From positions 1 through 34,054 of the forward strand of contig JAGBBQ010000017.1 in the NCBI GenBank assembly GCA_017938425.1: a DNA stretch of 34,054 nucleotides, in the 5' to 3' direction. The stretch comes from Clostridia bacterium (GTDB lineage Bacteria > Bacillota > Clostridia > Oscillospirales > CAG-272). This document shows, one piece after another, positions 22,375 to 29,710 of the stretch. The translations under genes were made by a program, and so were the position numbers. The notes under the pieces were generated by a model. That model saw nothing but the letters and a program-made list of their open reading frames with translations, made no database searches and was not told the DNA's origin. Within the stretch, counting starts at the first letter, position 1; each line of letters starts with the position of its first letter.

Positions 22375-23628
22375 TTATACGTACAGATAATCGTTCAGCA
22401 CGGGCTGCAGCCCCTCGCCCTCAATATCCTTATACATCCGCTCAAGGCTGCGGCTATCGTCGATCTCGAACTGCTCGTCGCCCCGCGCCTCCTCGCTTTC
22501 CTTCCCGCTGTACTTGCTCTCGTGATCGCCGATGCCCGTGGAGACCCCCGCCGAAACCTTCGTAGCGGCGATCTTTACGATGCCGTTGCGAAATTCCGCG
22601 CTCTCGCGGGAGGAAACGGTGATTCCGACGAACGGCAGGAAGATGCGGTATGCGCAGAGGATCTGACAGAGCTGCCTTTCGTGAACGTCAAGGGGATTTA
22701 TCTTGTCATTGTTGATGATGGGACGAAGACGAGGGCAGGAGAGCGACATCTCGGCGTGAGGGTATTTTCTCTGCAAATAATAGACGTGCAAAGCGCTTGC
22801 CAGTGCATCCTTGCGAAAGTCCGAAAGCCCGAGAAGCGCCGAGAATGCCACGCCTCTCATACCGCCGCGCAAGGCTCTCTCCTGCGCATCGAAGCGGTAG
22901 GGCCATACGCGCTTGTGACCAAGCAGGTGAAGCTTTTCGTATTTATCGGTATCGTAGGTCTCTTGGAACACGGTCACGTAGTCCGCGCCGCATTCGTGAA
23001 GGAATTTATACTCATCGGTGTTGACGGGATAGATCTCAAGGCCCACCATACGGAAATATTTTCTCGCCAGCTTGCAGGCCTCACCGATGTATTCCACGTT
23101 GCTCTGCGCACGGCTCTCGCCCGTGAGAATCAGGATCTCCTCCATGCCGCTTTCGGCAATGACCTTCATTTCCTTTTCGATCTGCGCCATGGTGAGCTTC
23201 ATACGGTGGATGTGGTTATAGCAGTTAAAGCCGCAATATACGCAGTAGTTTTCACAGTAATTGGCAATATACAAGGGCGTAAAAAGATACACCGTATTGC
23301 CGAAATGCTTGCTCGTTTCCAGCCTTGCTCTCTCTGCCATCTGCTCAAGAAACGGCTCTGCCGCAGGTGACAGCAGCGCCTTGAAGTCCTCAACAGAGCA
23401 GGTCGTATGTTCAAGAGCTGCACGCACATCTTTTGCCGTGTATTTACTGTAATCGTAAGAGTTCATCTGCGCCAAGACAAGCGCGCATACGTCCGACTCG
23501 ATGATCTCCATACCGGGCAGATATTCCATATGATTTTTCCTGCTCGTCGGATCGTTTTCGATGCGGTGCTTTTTGGCAAGCGCTTCGGGCGAGAGATGCT
23601 CCGAATCCACGAAAAATTGGTTTTCCAT
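22375..23628 (-). CDS. thiH: 2-Iminoacetate synthase ThiH (417 aa)
   Basis: ThiH is the radical-SAM tyrosine lyase that makes dehydroglycine for thiazole assembly in anaerobes, replacing the oxygen-using ThiO. The cluster motif C125-x3-C129-x2-C132 (CENYCVYCGF) is present. So are the ILTGESR, GLEIYPVNTDEY and SLSCPRLRP stretches of the family and a full-length C-terminal domain. AGGAGGAG lies before the ATG. It is separated from thiG by 88 bases that hold two hairpins, the only sizeable gap between genes of the operon. Confidence 0.96.
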   Translation of the reverse strand: MENQFFVDSEHLSPEALAKKHRIENDPTSRKNHMEYLPGMEIIESDVCALVLAQMNSYDYSKYTAKDVRAALEHTTCSVEDFKALLSPAAEPFLEQMAERARLETSKHFGNTVYLFTPLYIANYCENYCVYCGFNCYNHIHRMKLTMAQIEKEMKVIAESGMEEILILTGESRAQSNVEYIGEACKLARKYFRMVGLEIYPVNTDEYKFLHECGADYVTVFQETYDTDKYEKLHLLGHKRVWPYRFDAQERALRGGMRGVAFSALLGLSDFRKDALASALHVYYLQRKYPHAEMSLSCPRLRPIINNDKINPLDVHERQLCQILCAYRIFLPFVGITVSSRESAEFRNGIVKIAATKVSAGVSTGIGDHESKYSGKESEEARGDEQFEIDDSRSLERMYKDIEGEGLQPVLNDYLYV

Positions 23629-23649
23629 AAAATCTCCTCCTAATGATTG

Positions 23650-23716
23650 GAGTTCCGAAGGAACTCGTGGGCGGGATAAGCGAATTTACAAAACATATAA
23701 TGCATCATTCCCGCCC
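23650..23716 (-). other. Structured thiG-thiH intercistronic region
   Basis: A long-range stem GGGCGGGA/TCCCGCCC (23669-23676 with 23709-23716) begins immediately after the thiG stop. A perfect 7-bp hairpin GAGTTCC-gaa-GGAACTC (23650-23666) follows, ending 21 bases before the thiH start. There is no T tract, so RNA processing or differential stability is likelier than termination. Confidence 0.65.
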
Positions 23717-24487
23717 TTAATCACGCAAAAAGCCTGTCAAGGGATCGGATGCGGATGCGCCGCGGGTCAGAACTCTTCCAAGGCCCGCAAGGTATGCCTT
23801 GCGACCGGCTTCGATCGCCTGCTTGAAGGCGGACGCCATCATAGGAAGGTCGCCTGCGGTGGCAAGCGCGGTATTCGCCATAATTGCCGCCGCGCCCATC
23901 TCCATCGCCTCGCAAGCCTGCGAGGGTCGGCCGATACCCGCATCCACGATGATGGGCAGGTCGATCTCGTCAATGAGTATCTGAATAAATTCCTTGGTGG
24001 CAAGACCTTTGTTCGAGCCGATGGGGGAAGCCAAAGGCATTACGCTTGCCGCTCCCGCATTCACAAGATCGCGCGCGGTGTTCAGATCGGGATACATATA
24101 CGGCATCACCACAAATCCCTCTTTTGCAAGGATCTCGGTCGCCTTGACCGTTTCCACGTTATCGGGAAGGAGATATTTGGAGTCGCGCATGATCTCGATC
24201 TTCACGAAATTGCCGCAGCCAAGCGCACGGGCAAGGCGTGCGATGCGGACGGCTTCTTCTGCGTTTCTCGCGCCCGAGGTATTGGGAAGGAGCGTGATCC
24301 CCTTCGGTATGTAGTCGAGAATGCTTTCGTTCTCCTTGGTGTTGGCACGGCGCACCGCCAGGGTGATGATCTCCGCACCCGCATCCTTGACGGCCGCTTC
24401 AATGAGCTTCATCGAATATTTTCCCGAGCCGAGAATGAAGCGGGAGTTAAATTCGTGGCCGCCGATAATAAGCTTGTCGCTATTCAT
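23717..24487 (-). CDS. thiG: Thiazole synthase ThiG (256 aa)
   Basis: ThiG condenses deoxyxylulose phosphate, dehydroglycine and ThiS-thiocarboxylate to the thiazole phosphate. The Schiff-base Lys is K96 in NFVKIEI. Other signatures are [41 protein letters not shown] and [20 protein letters not shown]. Full length. AGAGGA lies before the ATG, 18 bases after the thiF stop. Confidence 0.97.
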   Translation of the reverse strand: MNSDKLIIGGHEFNSRFILGSGKYSMKLIEAAVKDAGAEIITLAVRRANTKENESILDYIPKGITLLPNTSGARNAEEAVRIARLARALGCGNFVKIEIMRDSKYLLPDNVETVKATEILAKEGFVVMPYMYPDLNTARDLVNAGAASVMPLASPIGSNKGLATKEFIQILIDEIDLPIIVDAGIGRPSQACEAMEMGAAAIMANTALATAGDLPMMASAFKQAIEAGRKAYLAGLGRVLTRGASASDPLTGFLRD

Positions 24488-24505
24488 TTTGTTTTCCTCT
24501 TTTCC

Positions 24506-25141
24506 TTATACGTCAAATTGTTTTGCTAAAATACGAAGCACCGTATGTGCCTCGTGCGCGGCGCAAATCATAACACGGGACGATACAAGCCCGATTCCGT
24601 CTTGGACGTCGCTTTTTTCATCTCCGCAAAGATAGAATTTGCTTGTTATTTTTCTTGTTTGGATACGGTTGGCATCATAAAGGCCCGCCATGCCCGAAGC
24701 CGCAACAAGATATTTGTCGGGAAGCTCGGAAAGCACGTTATTTGCAAATATTGCTTTACATTCCGCATCGTCAAAGGCCTCACAGATGATGTCTGCATCC
24801 GAGAGAAGCGCCGCGGCATTCTCTTCCGTGATGCGCGCCGTATGCACCGTTAGCGAGACGTACGGCGCAATTTCCTTCAGGTTTTGTGCGAGGGCATCGG
24901 TCTTATACATACCGATCTGCCCCGCCTTGTACTGCTGGCGGTGAAGATTCGTAATATCCACGCGGTCAAAGTCGCACAGGATCAACCGTCCCACCCCCGC
25001 CCGCGCGAGCGCGATGGCGATATTGGAGCCAAGACCGCCAAGACCGCACACGGCGACCGTAGCGCAGGAGAACGCCCGATGCAGCTCCTTGCCGTGGCGC
25101 GCCTCCAGGGCGCGATTCCATTCCTCCTTTGTCGGGATCAT
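24506..25141 (-). CDS. thiF: ThiS adenylyltransferase ThiF, short clostridial form (211 aa)
   Basis: ThiF activates the ThiS C-terminal Gly as an adenylate before sulfur transfer. The Rossmann motif CGLGGLGSNIAIALARAGVG, then LILCDFDRVDITNLHRQQY and a DIICEAFDDAE stretch are typical of the E1-like ThiF/MoeB fold. At 211 residues it is the short form found in anaerobes, and I see no paired Cys-x2-Cys zinc ligands. Its ATG directly follows the thiS stop (TAAATG), so translation is coupled. The sulfur donor (a cysteine desulfurase) is not in the window. Confidence 0.93.
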   Translation of the reverse strand: MIPTKEEWNRALEARHGKELHRAFSCATVAVCGLGGLGSNIAIALARAGVGRLILCDFDRVDITNLHRQQYKAGQIGMYKTDALAQNLKEIAPYVSLTVHTARITEENAAALLSDADIICEAFDDAECKAIFANNVLSELPDKYLVAASGMAGLYDANRIQTRKITSKFYLCGDEKSDVQDGIGLVSSRVMICAAHEAHTVLRILAKQFDV

Positions 25142-25336
25142 TTAGCCACCTCCCACAAAGCTTACGATCTCAATTCCGTCACCGTCCATAAGCACGGTTT
25201 CGCCGTACCGTGCCACGGCAACGATATCGCCGTTATGCTCGACGGCAATACGCTTCATATCGTAATTTGCCGCCGTAAGATATTCGGCAAGTGTCTTGCC
25301 CGCAATATCCTTCTCTTCTCCGTTTACCCTTACCAT
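25142..25336 (-). CDS. thiS: Sulfur carrier protein ThiS (64 aa)
   Basis: A small beta-grasp protein beginning MVRVNGEEKDIAGKTLAEYL and ending in FVGGG, the Gly-Gly tail that is adenylated by ThiF and carries sulfur as a thiocarboxylate to ThiG. The start at 25336 has GGAGG six bases upstream and gives the usual family length; a nine-codon extension upstream is rejected. First gene of the riboswitch-controlled operon. Confidence 0.95.
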   Translation of the reverse strand: MVRVNGEEKDIAGKTLAEYLTAANYDMKRIAVEHNGDIVAVARYGETVLMDGDGIEIVSFVGGG

Positions 25337-25360
25337 TTCGCACCTCCGTAAAAATTGCAA

Positions 25361-25391
25361 CAAAAAAAGGAGCTACCGATTCGGTAACTCC
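25361..25391 (-). terminator. TPP-controlled intrinsic terminator
   Basis: An 11-bp stem (25369-25379 with 25381-25391, one G-U pair) is followed on the minus strand by seven T. It lies between the TPP aptamer and thiS and is the expected expression platform: formed when TPP is bound, stopping transcription before thiS. Confidence 0.9.
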
Positions 25392-25426
25392 AAAAATTTC
25401 TTCGATCCTCCCAATAGTCTCGTATC

Positions 25427-25511
25427 AGGCATCCCTACGTTGGCATTATCCAAATCAGGTTCTCGGTCGAAGGTCGCACCTTCCTCTCAGCCTGTATACA
25501 AGCTCCCGCTT
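25427..25511 (-). ncRNA. TPP riboswitch aptamer (THI element)
   Basis: On the minus strand the conserved pieces appear in order: GGGAGCTTG, GGCTGAGAGG, GACC, GAACCTGATTTGGATAATGC and CAACGTAGGGA. These are the P2/J3-2 pyrimidine-binding and P4/P5 pyrophosphate-binding parts of the thi-box. Followed by an intrinsic terminator and thiS. It turns the operon off when thiamin pyrophosphate is plentiful. Confidence 0.97.
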
Positions 25512-25527
25512 TTTCAGTTGTGAATCT

Positions 25528-25556
25528 ATTATACACCCATGGAAAGAAAAAAGCAA
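25528..25556 (-). promoter_or_regulatory. Promoter of the thiamin operon
   Basis: On the minus strand TTGCTT (25556-25551) and TATAAT (25533-25528) are 17 bases apart, placing the start of RNA just ahead of the aptamer. Confidence 0.8.
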
Positions 25557-25574
25557 GTGTTTTTTATAAGAAAA

Positions 25575-26351
25575 TCATACCCCCTCGGCGTATTTCTTCG
25601 GAGATACGCCGATCGCCCTTTTGAAGGCCTGGCTGAAGGTATAGATATCGGGATAGCCGAGCGCGGCGGCCACCTCGCCGACGCGCATTCCGTCGAGGCG
25701 CAGCAGCGTGCAGGCCGCCTCGGCGGCAAGGGTATTTTTATAACCGACGGGCGAGGTGCCGAGCTTCTCGGCAAAGAGGCGGCGCATATGCCCCTCGCTG
25801 ATGCCGCAGAGCGCGGCGAGCCGCTCCCCCGTGATGCGCTCGGTGTAATTCTTGCGGATATACTCTACGGCGGGGGCAATCCTTCCGAGATGCGTGTGCT
25901 CTGCGGGCGCAAGCGTGCGAAGGAGCAGCGAGATCAGACGGTAAAGATCGCCAACGGCGGTCAGCCTCTCGGTATGGAAGCGCGAAAGGATCTCGTAAAA
26001 GAGCGAGCGCAGCGCACCTCCCTCTCCCTCACCCCCGATCACGGTGGGTGCTAAGCAGATCGGCTCTATACGCCGCCTTCCCTCTTCCACCTCCGCCTCG
26101 AGGATAAACTCAACGTAGATGCATTCCGCGGCGCCGCGGATCTCGTAGCTGTATTCCGAAAAAACGGGAAGATACACGGCATCGCCGCGCTGTGCCACCC
26201 TTCTCCCCTCTGCCGTGCGATACTCGTATTTTCCCTTGATGATATAGAGAAAGGCCGAGGTCGTCCTTCCCTTGTTATGGAAGCGCTGCAGGGAGGGCAC
26301 GTATTGCACGGCACGCATATCGCGCACCGAATAATTTAAATTTTGATCCAT
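25575..26351 (-). CDS. AraC-family transcriptional regulator (258 aa)
   Basis: The start at 26351 (MDQNLNYSVRDM) is favoured because a GGGGGA site precedes it and a consensus promoter lies 29 bases further upstream; a 60-codon extension would span that promoter. Residues about 27-85 form a cupin-like sensor (TSAFLYIIKGKYEYR, RGDAVYLPVFSEYSYEI). Residues about 158-256 carry the twin AraC helix-turn-helix (ERITGERLAALCGISEGHMR and VGEVAAALGYPDIYTFSQAF, then SPKKY). Such proteins usually sense a sugar. It is divergent from the 26512 operon, which it probably controls. Confidence 0.9.
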   Translation of the reverse strand: MDQNLNYSVRDMRAVQYVPSLQRFHNKGRTTSAFLYIIKGKYEYRTAEGRRVAQRGDAVYLPVFSEYSYEIRGAAECIYVEFILEAEVEEGRRRIEPICLAPTVIGGEGEGGALRSLFYEILSRFHTERLTAVGDLYRLISLLLRTLAPAEHTHLGRIAPAVEYIRKNYTERITGERLAALCGISEGHMRRLFAEKLGTSPVGYKNTLAAEAACTLLRLDGMRVGEVAAALGYPDIYTFSQAFKRAIGVSPKKYAEGV

Positions 26352-26379
26352 AAAAGCACGTCCCCCATCTTTTTTCTTC

Positions 26380-26408
26380 ATTTTATCATTTTGCGCGCAG
26401 GTTGTCAA
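26380..26408 (-). promoter_or_regulatory. Promoter of the AraC-type gene
   Basis: On the minus strand TTGACA (26408-26403) and TAAAAT (26385-26380) are separated by 17 bases. Confidence 0.8.
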
Positions 26409-26417
26409 GAAAAAATG

Positions 26418-26446
26418 TTCGTTTTGCTTAAATAATATTCGTTTTT
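26418..26446. promoter_or_regulatory. Candidate AraC operator: direct repeats
   Basis: TTCGTTTT occurs at 26418-26425 and 26438-26445, 20 bases apart, on one face of the helix. The pair ends four bases before the plus-strand -35 box, the standard place for an AraC-type activator. Confidence 0.5.
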
Positions 26447-26450
26447 CACA

Positions 26451-26479
26451 TTGTTTATGCACTTTTTTGATGGTATAAT
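26451..26479 (+). promoter_or_regulatory. Promoter of the 26512-31077 operon
   Basis: TTGTTT (26451-26456) and TATAAT (26474-26479) are separated by 17 bases. The -35 is poor (3-4 of 6), fitting activation by the divergent AraC-type protein. Confidence 0.75.
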
Positions 26480-26511
26480 TGTGATGAAAACAACTTTTAA
26501 AGGAGAGAGAT

Positions 26512-27582
26512 ATGAACGCAAAACAGATCAAAGAGCTTGCCTACCGATGCGGTGCGGATCTTTGCGGCATTGCGCCCCTGGATCGCTTTGAGGGCGCGCC
26601 CCCGAATATGGATCCCCGCTTCATTATGCCCGAGGCAAAGAGCATGATCGTTATGGGCTTCCGCGTGATGCGCGGCTCACTCAGAGGCATCGAGGAGGGC
26701 ACCTTCTTCTCGAATTACTCCGCGATGGGCTACGGCGCGATCACCTACAACTACATACCGATGACGGTCATCAACATCTGCCGCGTAATCGAGGACGAGG
26801 GCTACGAGGCCATCCCGATCGGCCATCAGAGCGATTGGCGCGGCATCGACAACGAGGGCCATCCGCGCGAGCGCTATTCCAAATCCGTTGACGGCGTGAA
26901 GCCCCAGCCGGATATTATGCTGCACCTGCGCATCTGCGCCTACCTTGCGGGTCTCGGCGAGATCGGCTACTCGAAGATGCTTCTCACCCCCGAATTCGGC
27001 CCGAGAGTGCGCATCGGCGTGATCCTGACCGAGCTGGAGCTCGAGCCCGATCCCATCTACAGCGGACCGAAGCTCTGCAATAAGTGTATGGCCTGCGTGC
27101 GCGAATGCCCCGGCCACGCCATCAGCCCGACCAAGACCGTGAAGGTCAACCTCGCCGGTCACGACGTGGAATGGGGCGAGCTGGACTGTGATGCCTGCGA
27201 TATCGCCTTCCGCGGCGGCGAGCTCTGCCCCGAGGGAGAGCGCGGCACCTACCAGGAGGGCAGAGACGACGTGCGTCCCGGCTCCCATACCCCCTTCTAC
27301 TTCAAGCCTGCCAACCTCTACAACACGGGGCAAGCGGTTTGCGGTGCGAAGGGCTGCACGCGCGCCTGCATGATCTCGCTGGAGAAGCGCGGCATGCTTT
27401 CCAACAAATTCAAAAAGCCCTTCCGCCGCCGGCCGCTCTGGAGCGTGGACTGGTCGGATTACGAGCCCCTTGAGGGCGGTAACACCTCCGTCAGCGCCCT
27501 CGGCGCTATGTCCAAGGTGGGAAAAAAGCCCAAGGAAGAGCAAAACGAGCTTTCCAAAAAGCACGATAAGGAAGCAGACTGA
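26512..27582 (+). CDS. QueG-like 4Fe-4S protein (356 aa)
   Basis: The N-terminal 180 residues (LAYRCGADLCGIAPLDRF, PEAKSMIVMGFRV, YNYIPMTVINICRVIEDEGYEAIPI) match the N-terminal domain of epoxyqueuosine reductase QueG and corrinoid reductive dehalogenases. A ferredoxin motif follows at C189, C192, C195, C199-P. Further Cys lie in LDCDACDIAFRGGELCP and CGAKGCTRACM, perhaps for a second cluster. A true QueG would show two regular clusters and a HEAT-like tail; this one does not, so the queG name is withheld. AAAGGAGAG precedes the ATG. It is the first gene of an AraC-controlled operon with glycan enzymes, which suggests a redox step on a sugar-linked or cofactor substrate, but the reaction is unknown. 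Confidence 0.72.
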   Translation: MNAKQIKELAYRCGADLCGIAPLDRFEGAPPNMDPRFIMPEAKSMIVMGFRVMRGSLRGIEEGTFFSNYSAMGYGAITYNYIPMTVINICRVIEDEGYEAIPIGHQSDWRGIDNEGHPRERYSKSVDGVKPQPDIMLHLRICAYLAGLGEIGYSKMLLTPEFGPRVRIGVILTELELEPDPIYSGPKLCNKCMACVRECPGHAISPTKTVKVNLAGHDVEWGELDCDACDIAFRGGELCPEGERGTYQEGRDDVRPGSHTPFYFKPANLYNTGQAVCGAKGCTRACMISLEKRGMLSNKFKKPFRRRPLWSVDWSDYEPLEGGNTSVSALGAMSKVGKKPKEEQNELSKKHDKEAD

Positions 27583-27592
27583 GGAGTGGCGT

Positions 27593-28615
27593 ATGCTGAA
27601 GCTTTCGGTTGGATATCAGGATAGCGAAAAGAACGGTTTTTCACAGATCGTGCGCACCTACAGGGATGCGATCGAGGAGGTCTACTTCGCCTTCGTCGGC
27701 GAGCCGAGCGGCCGCTCTGCGCTCGGCGGCTATGACGGATACTTCGATTACACCCTGCAGGCGCGGCTCGTTTCCGAGCTGAAGGCGATCCGCGCCCTCG
27801 GCATAAGGCTCGATCTGCTCTTCAACGCCAACTGCTACGGCGCGGATGCAATGAGCGAGGTGCTGCGCGGCCGCGTTTTATCCATTATAGAATACCTGGA
27901 GAGCGAGGGGCTCTTGCCCGAAACGGTCACCACCGCCTCCCCTGCGATCGCGACCGTCGTGCGCGAGTGCTTTCCCTCGATCGAGCTGCGCGCCTCGGTG
28001 AATATGCGGATCGGCAGCGTGAAGGGAATGCAATATATGTCCCATCTCTTCGACAGCTTTTGCGTTGCCAAGGAGGTCAACCGCGATCCTTCGCGCCTTC
28101 GCGCGATGCGTGCGTTCGCGGATGCCGAGGGAAAAAGGCTCGTTATGTTAGCCAACAGCGGCTGTATGCGGGACTGCTCGGGGCAGATCTTTCACGACAA
28201 TATGGTGGCGCACGAGAGCGAGATCGCAAGGCAGAAAAACATAAAGCTGCTTCCCTACGCCTGCTGGAATTATCTGAAGGACCCGAAAAACTACCCCGCC
28301 GTGCTGCAGAACACTTGGATCCTGCCCGAGGATATCGACCGCTACGAGGGGCTGATCGACACCGTGAAGCTGGCGACGCGCACGCACGCGCTGCCGGGTA
28401 TGGTGATCGACGCCTATGCAAGACGGCGCTACTTGGGAAACCTGCTCGATCTCTTCGAGCCGGGCTTCAGCCCCGTCTTTGCGCCCTATGTCATAGACCG
28501 CTCGCGGCTCCCTGCCGATTTCTTCGAGAGGACCGTTGGGTGTGACAAGGCCTGCGAGAGGTGCGACTACTGCCGTGCCGCCTTAGAGGGCGCGCTGGTG
28601 AACGCCGACGAATGA
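27593..28615 (+). CDS. U32-peptidase-like TIM-barrel protein with Cys-rich tail (340 aa)
   Basis: The start at 27593 has GGAG six bases upstream and lies ten bases after the previous stop. The body reads as a TIM barrel: VYFAFVGEP, IRLDLLFNANCYG, ELRASVNMRIGSV, LVMLANSGCMRDC, MVIDAY. The mid motif NSGC-x3-C-x5-HDN (C191, C195) is typical of the U32 collagenase/UbiU-UbiV group. A second set, C317-x3-C321-x2-C324-x2-C327, lies near the C-terminus and could hold a 4Fe-4S cluster together with the first. UbiU/V proteins bind Fe-S clusters and act in oxygen-independent hydroxylation; whether this one does is inference. Two neighbouring Fe-S-type genes in one operon suggest they work together. Confidence 0.65.
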   Translation: MLKLSVGYQDSEKNGFSQIVRTYRDAIEEVYFAFVGEPSGRSALGGYDGYFDYTLQARLVSELKAIRALGIRLDLLFNANCYGADAMSEVLRGRVLSIIEYLESEGLLPETVTTASPAIATVVRECFPSIELRASVNMRIGSVKGMQYMSHLFDSFCVAKEVNRDPSRLRAMRAFADAEGKRLVMLANSGCMRDCSGQIFHDNMVAHESEIARQKNIKLLPYACWNYLKDPKNYPAVLQNTWILPEDIDRYEGLIDTVKLATRTHALPGMVIDAYARRRYLGNLLDLFEPGFSPVFAPYVIDRSRLPADFFERTVGCDKACERCDYCRAALEGALVNADE

Positions 28616-28624
28616 GGAAAAAAT

Positions 28625-29710
28625 ATGAAGATCAACGAGCATTTTTATAAAAACAGCCCCTTCTATCGGGCTCCCGAGGATCTTGTTTTTTACGACGTAA
28701 AAAAGCACGAAAGCATCGCGGTGCACGGGATCCTTGATGATAAAGCACAAACGGGCTTCCCGAGAATGCCGCGCGCGGTGGCGGAGGCAACGAACGAGCG
28801 CGTCGCCTGCCTTTACACCAATCCCGCAGGCGGCAGAGTGCGCTTCAAAACCGATTCGGCGCGCCTTGCCCTGCGCGCCACCTATCCGAATCTCACGCCG
28901 AGAAGCATCCTGACCGATCAGGCATCGATGGGCTTCGACGTATATCTTTACGAAAACGGCGTGCCGACCTTTTACGCCGCGCCCTATCCGCCCGTGGATA
29001 TGACGGACGGCTACGAAAAATGCATCACCCTCGGCAAAGGAGAGCACGAGGTGGAGATCTATCTGCCGATCTACAACGATCTTGCGAGCCTCGCGATCGG
29101 TCTGGACGCGGGCGCATCCCTTGCGCCCCCCACGCCGTACACAAGAAATAGGCCGATGCTCTACTACGGCTCCTCCATCACGCAGGGTGCCTCCGCATCC
29201 CGTGCGGGCAACGTCTACTCCGCGATCCTCGAGCGCCGCTTTGATACGGATTTCATCAACCTCGGCTTTGCCAGCGGTGCCTGCGGCGAGGAGGCGATCG
29301 GTGCCTATATGGCAAGCCTCTCGCCCTCGGTCTTCGTCTGCGATTACGATTACAACGCGCCGAGCGCCGCGCATCTTGCCGCCACGCATCTGCCGCTCTA
29401 CCGCAAAATGCGCGCGGCGCATCCCACGCTTCCGATCATCCTGATCACGAAGCCGATCCTGCTCGCCTGTGCCGACAACGAAGACAATGACCGCCGCAGA
29501 GAGATCATATGCGAGACCTACCGCACCGCGCGTGCCGAGGGAGACAAAAACGTCTATCTGATCGACGGAAAGCAGATGCTCGCCCGCTACGGGGCGGGGA
29601 TGGCCTGCGCCGACGGCGTGCATCCGAACGATCTCGGTATGCTTGCCTACGCGGATGCCATTACAAGGATCCTGCAAAACGAGCTTGGCTGGGAGGTGCG
29701 CGGAAAATGA
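28625..29710 (+). CDS. SGNH/GDSL-type esterase with N-terminal beta domain (361 aa)
   Basis: Residues 1-170 form a beta-sandwich domain of the type found before carbohydrate esterases (RVRFKTDSARLALRATYP, GFDVYLYENG, HEVEIYLPIYN). The catalytic half holds the Ser block YYGSSITQGAS (Ser184), a Gly block NLGFASGACGEE, an Asn block (about N244) and the Asp-His block ADGVHPNDLG (D330, H333). Such enzymes remove acetyl groups from plant or host glycans. There is no signal peptide, so it acts in the cytoplasm on imported sugars. GAGG precedes the ATG, ten bases after the U32-like gene; its stop overlaps the next start. Confidence 0.88.
   Translation: MKINEHFYKNSPFYRAPEDLVFYDVKKHESIAVHGILDDKAQTGFPRMPRAVAEATNERVACLYTNPAGGRVRFKTDSARLALRATYPNLTPRSILTDQASMGFDVYLYENGVPTFYAAPYPPVDMTDGYEKCITLGKGEHEVEIYLPIYNDLASLAIGLDAGASLAPPTPYTRNRPMLYYGSSITQGASASRAGNVYSAILERRFDTDFINLGFASGACGEEAIGAYMASLSPSVFVCDYDYNAPSAAHLAATHLPLYRKMRAAHPTLPIILITKPILLACADNEDNDRRREIICETYRTARAEGDKNVYLIDGKQMLARYGAGMACADGVHPNDLGMLAYADAITRILQNELGWEVRGK

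Noticed and set aside
26512-27582. Naming this gene queG
   Set aside because: The N-terminal domain fits, but the second cluster motif is irregular and the HEAT-like tail is missing, and the operon context is glycan metabolism.
28583-29677. 364-aa minus-strand open frame over the SGNH esterase
   Set aside because: Antisense of a gene with intact catalytic blocks; an effect of high GC.
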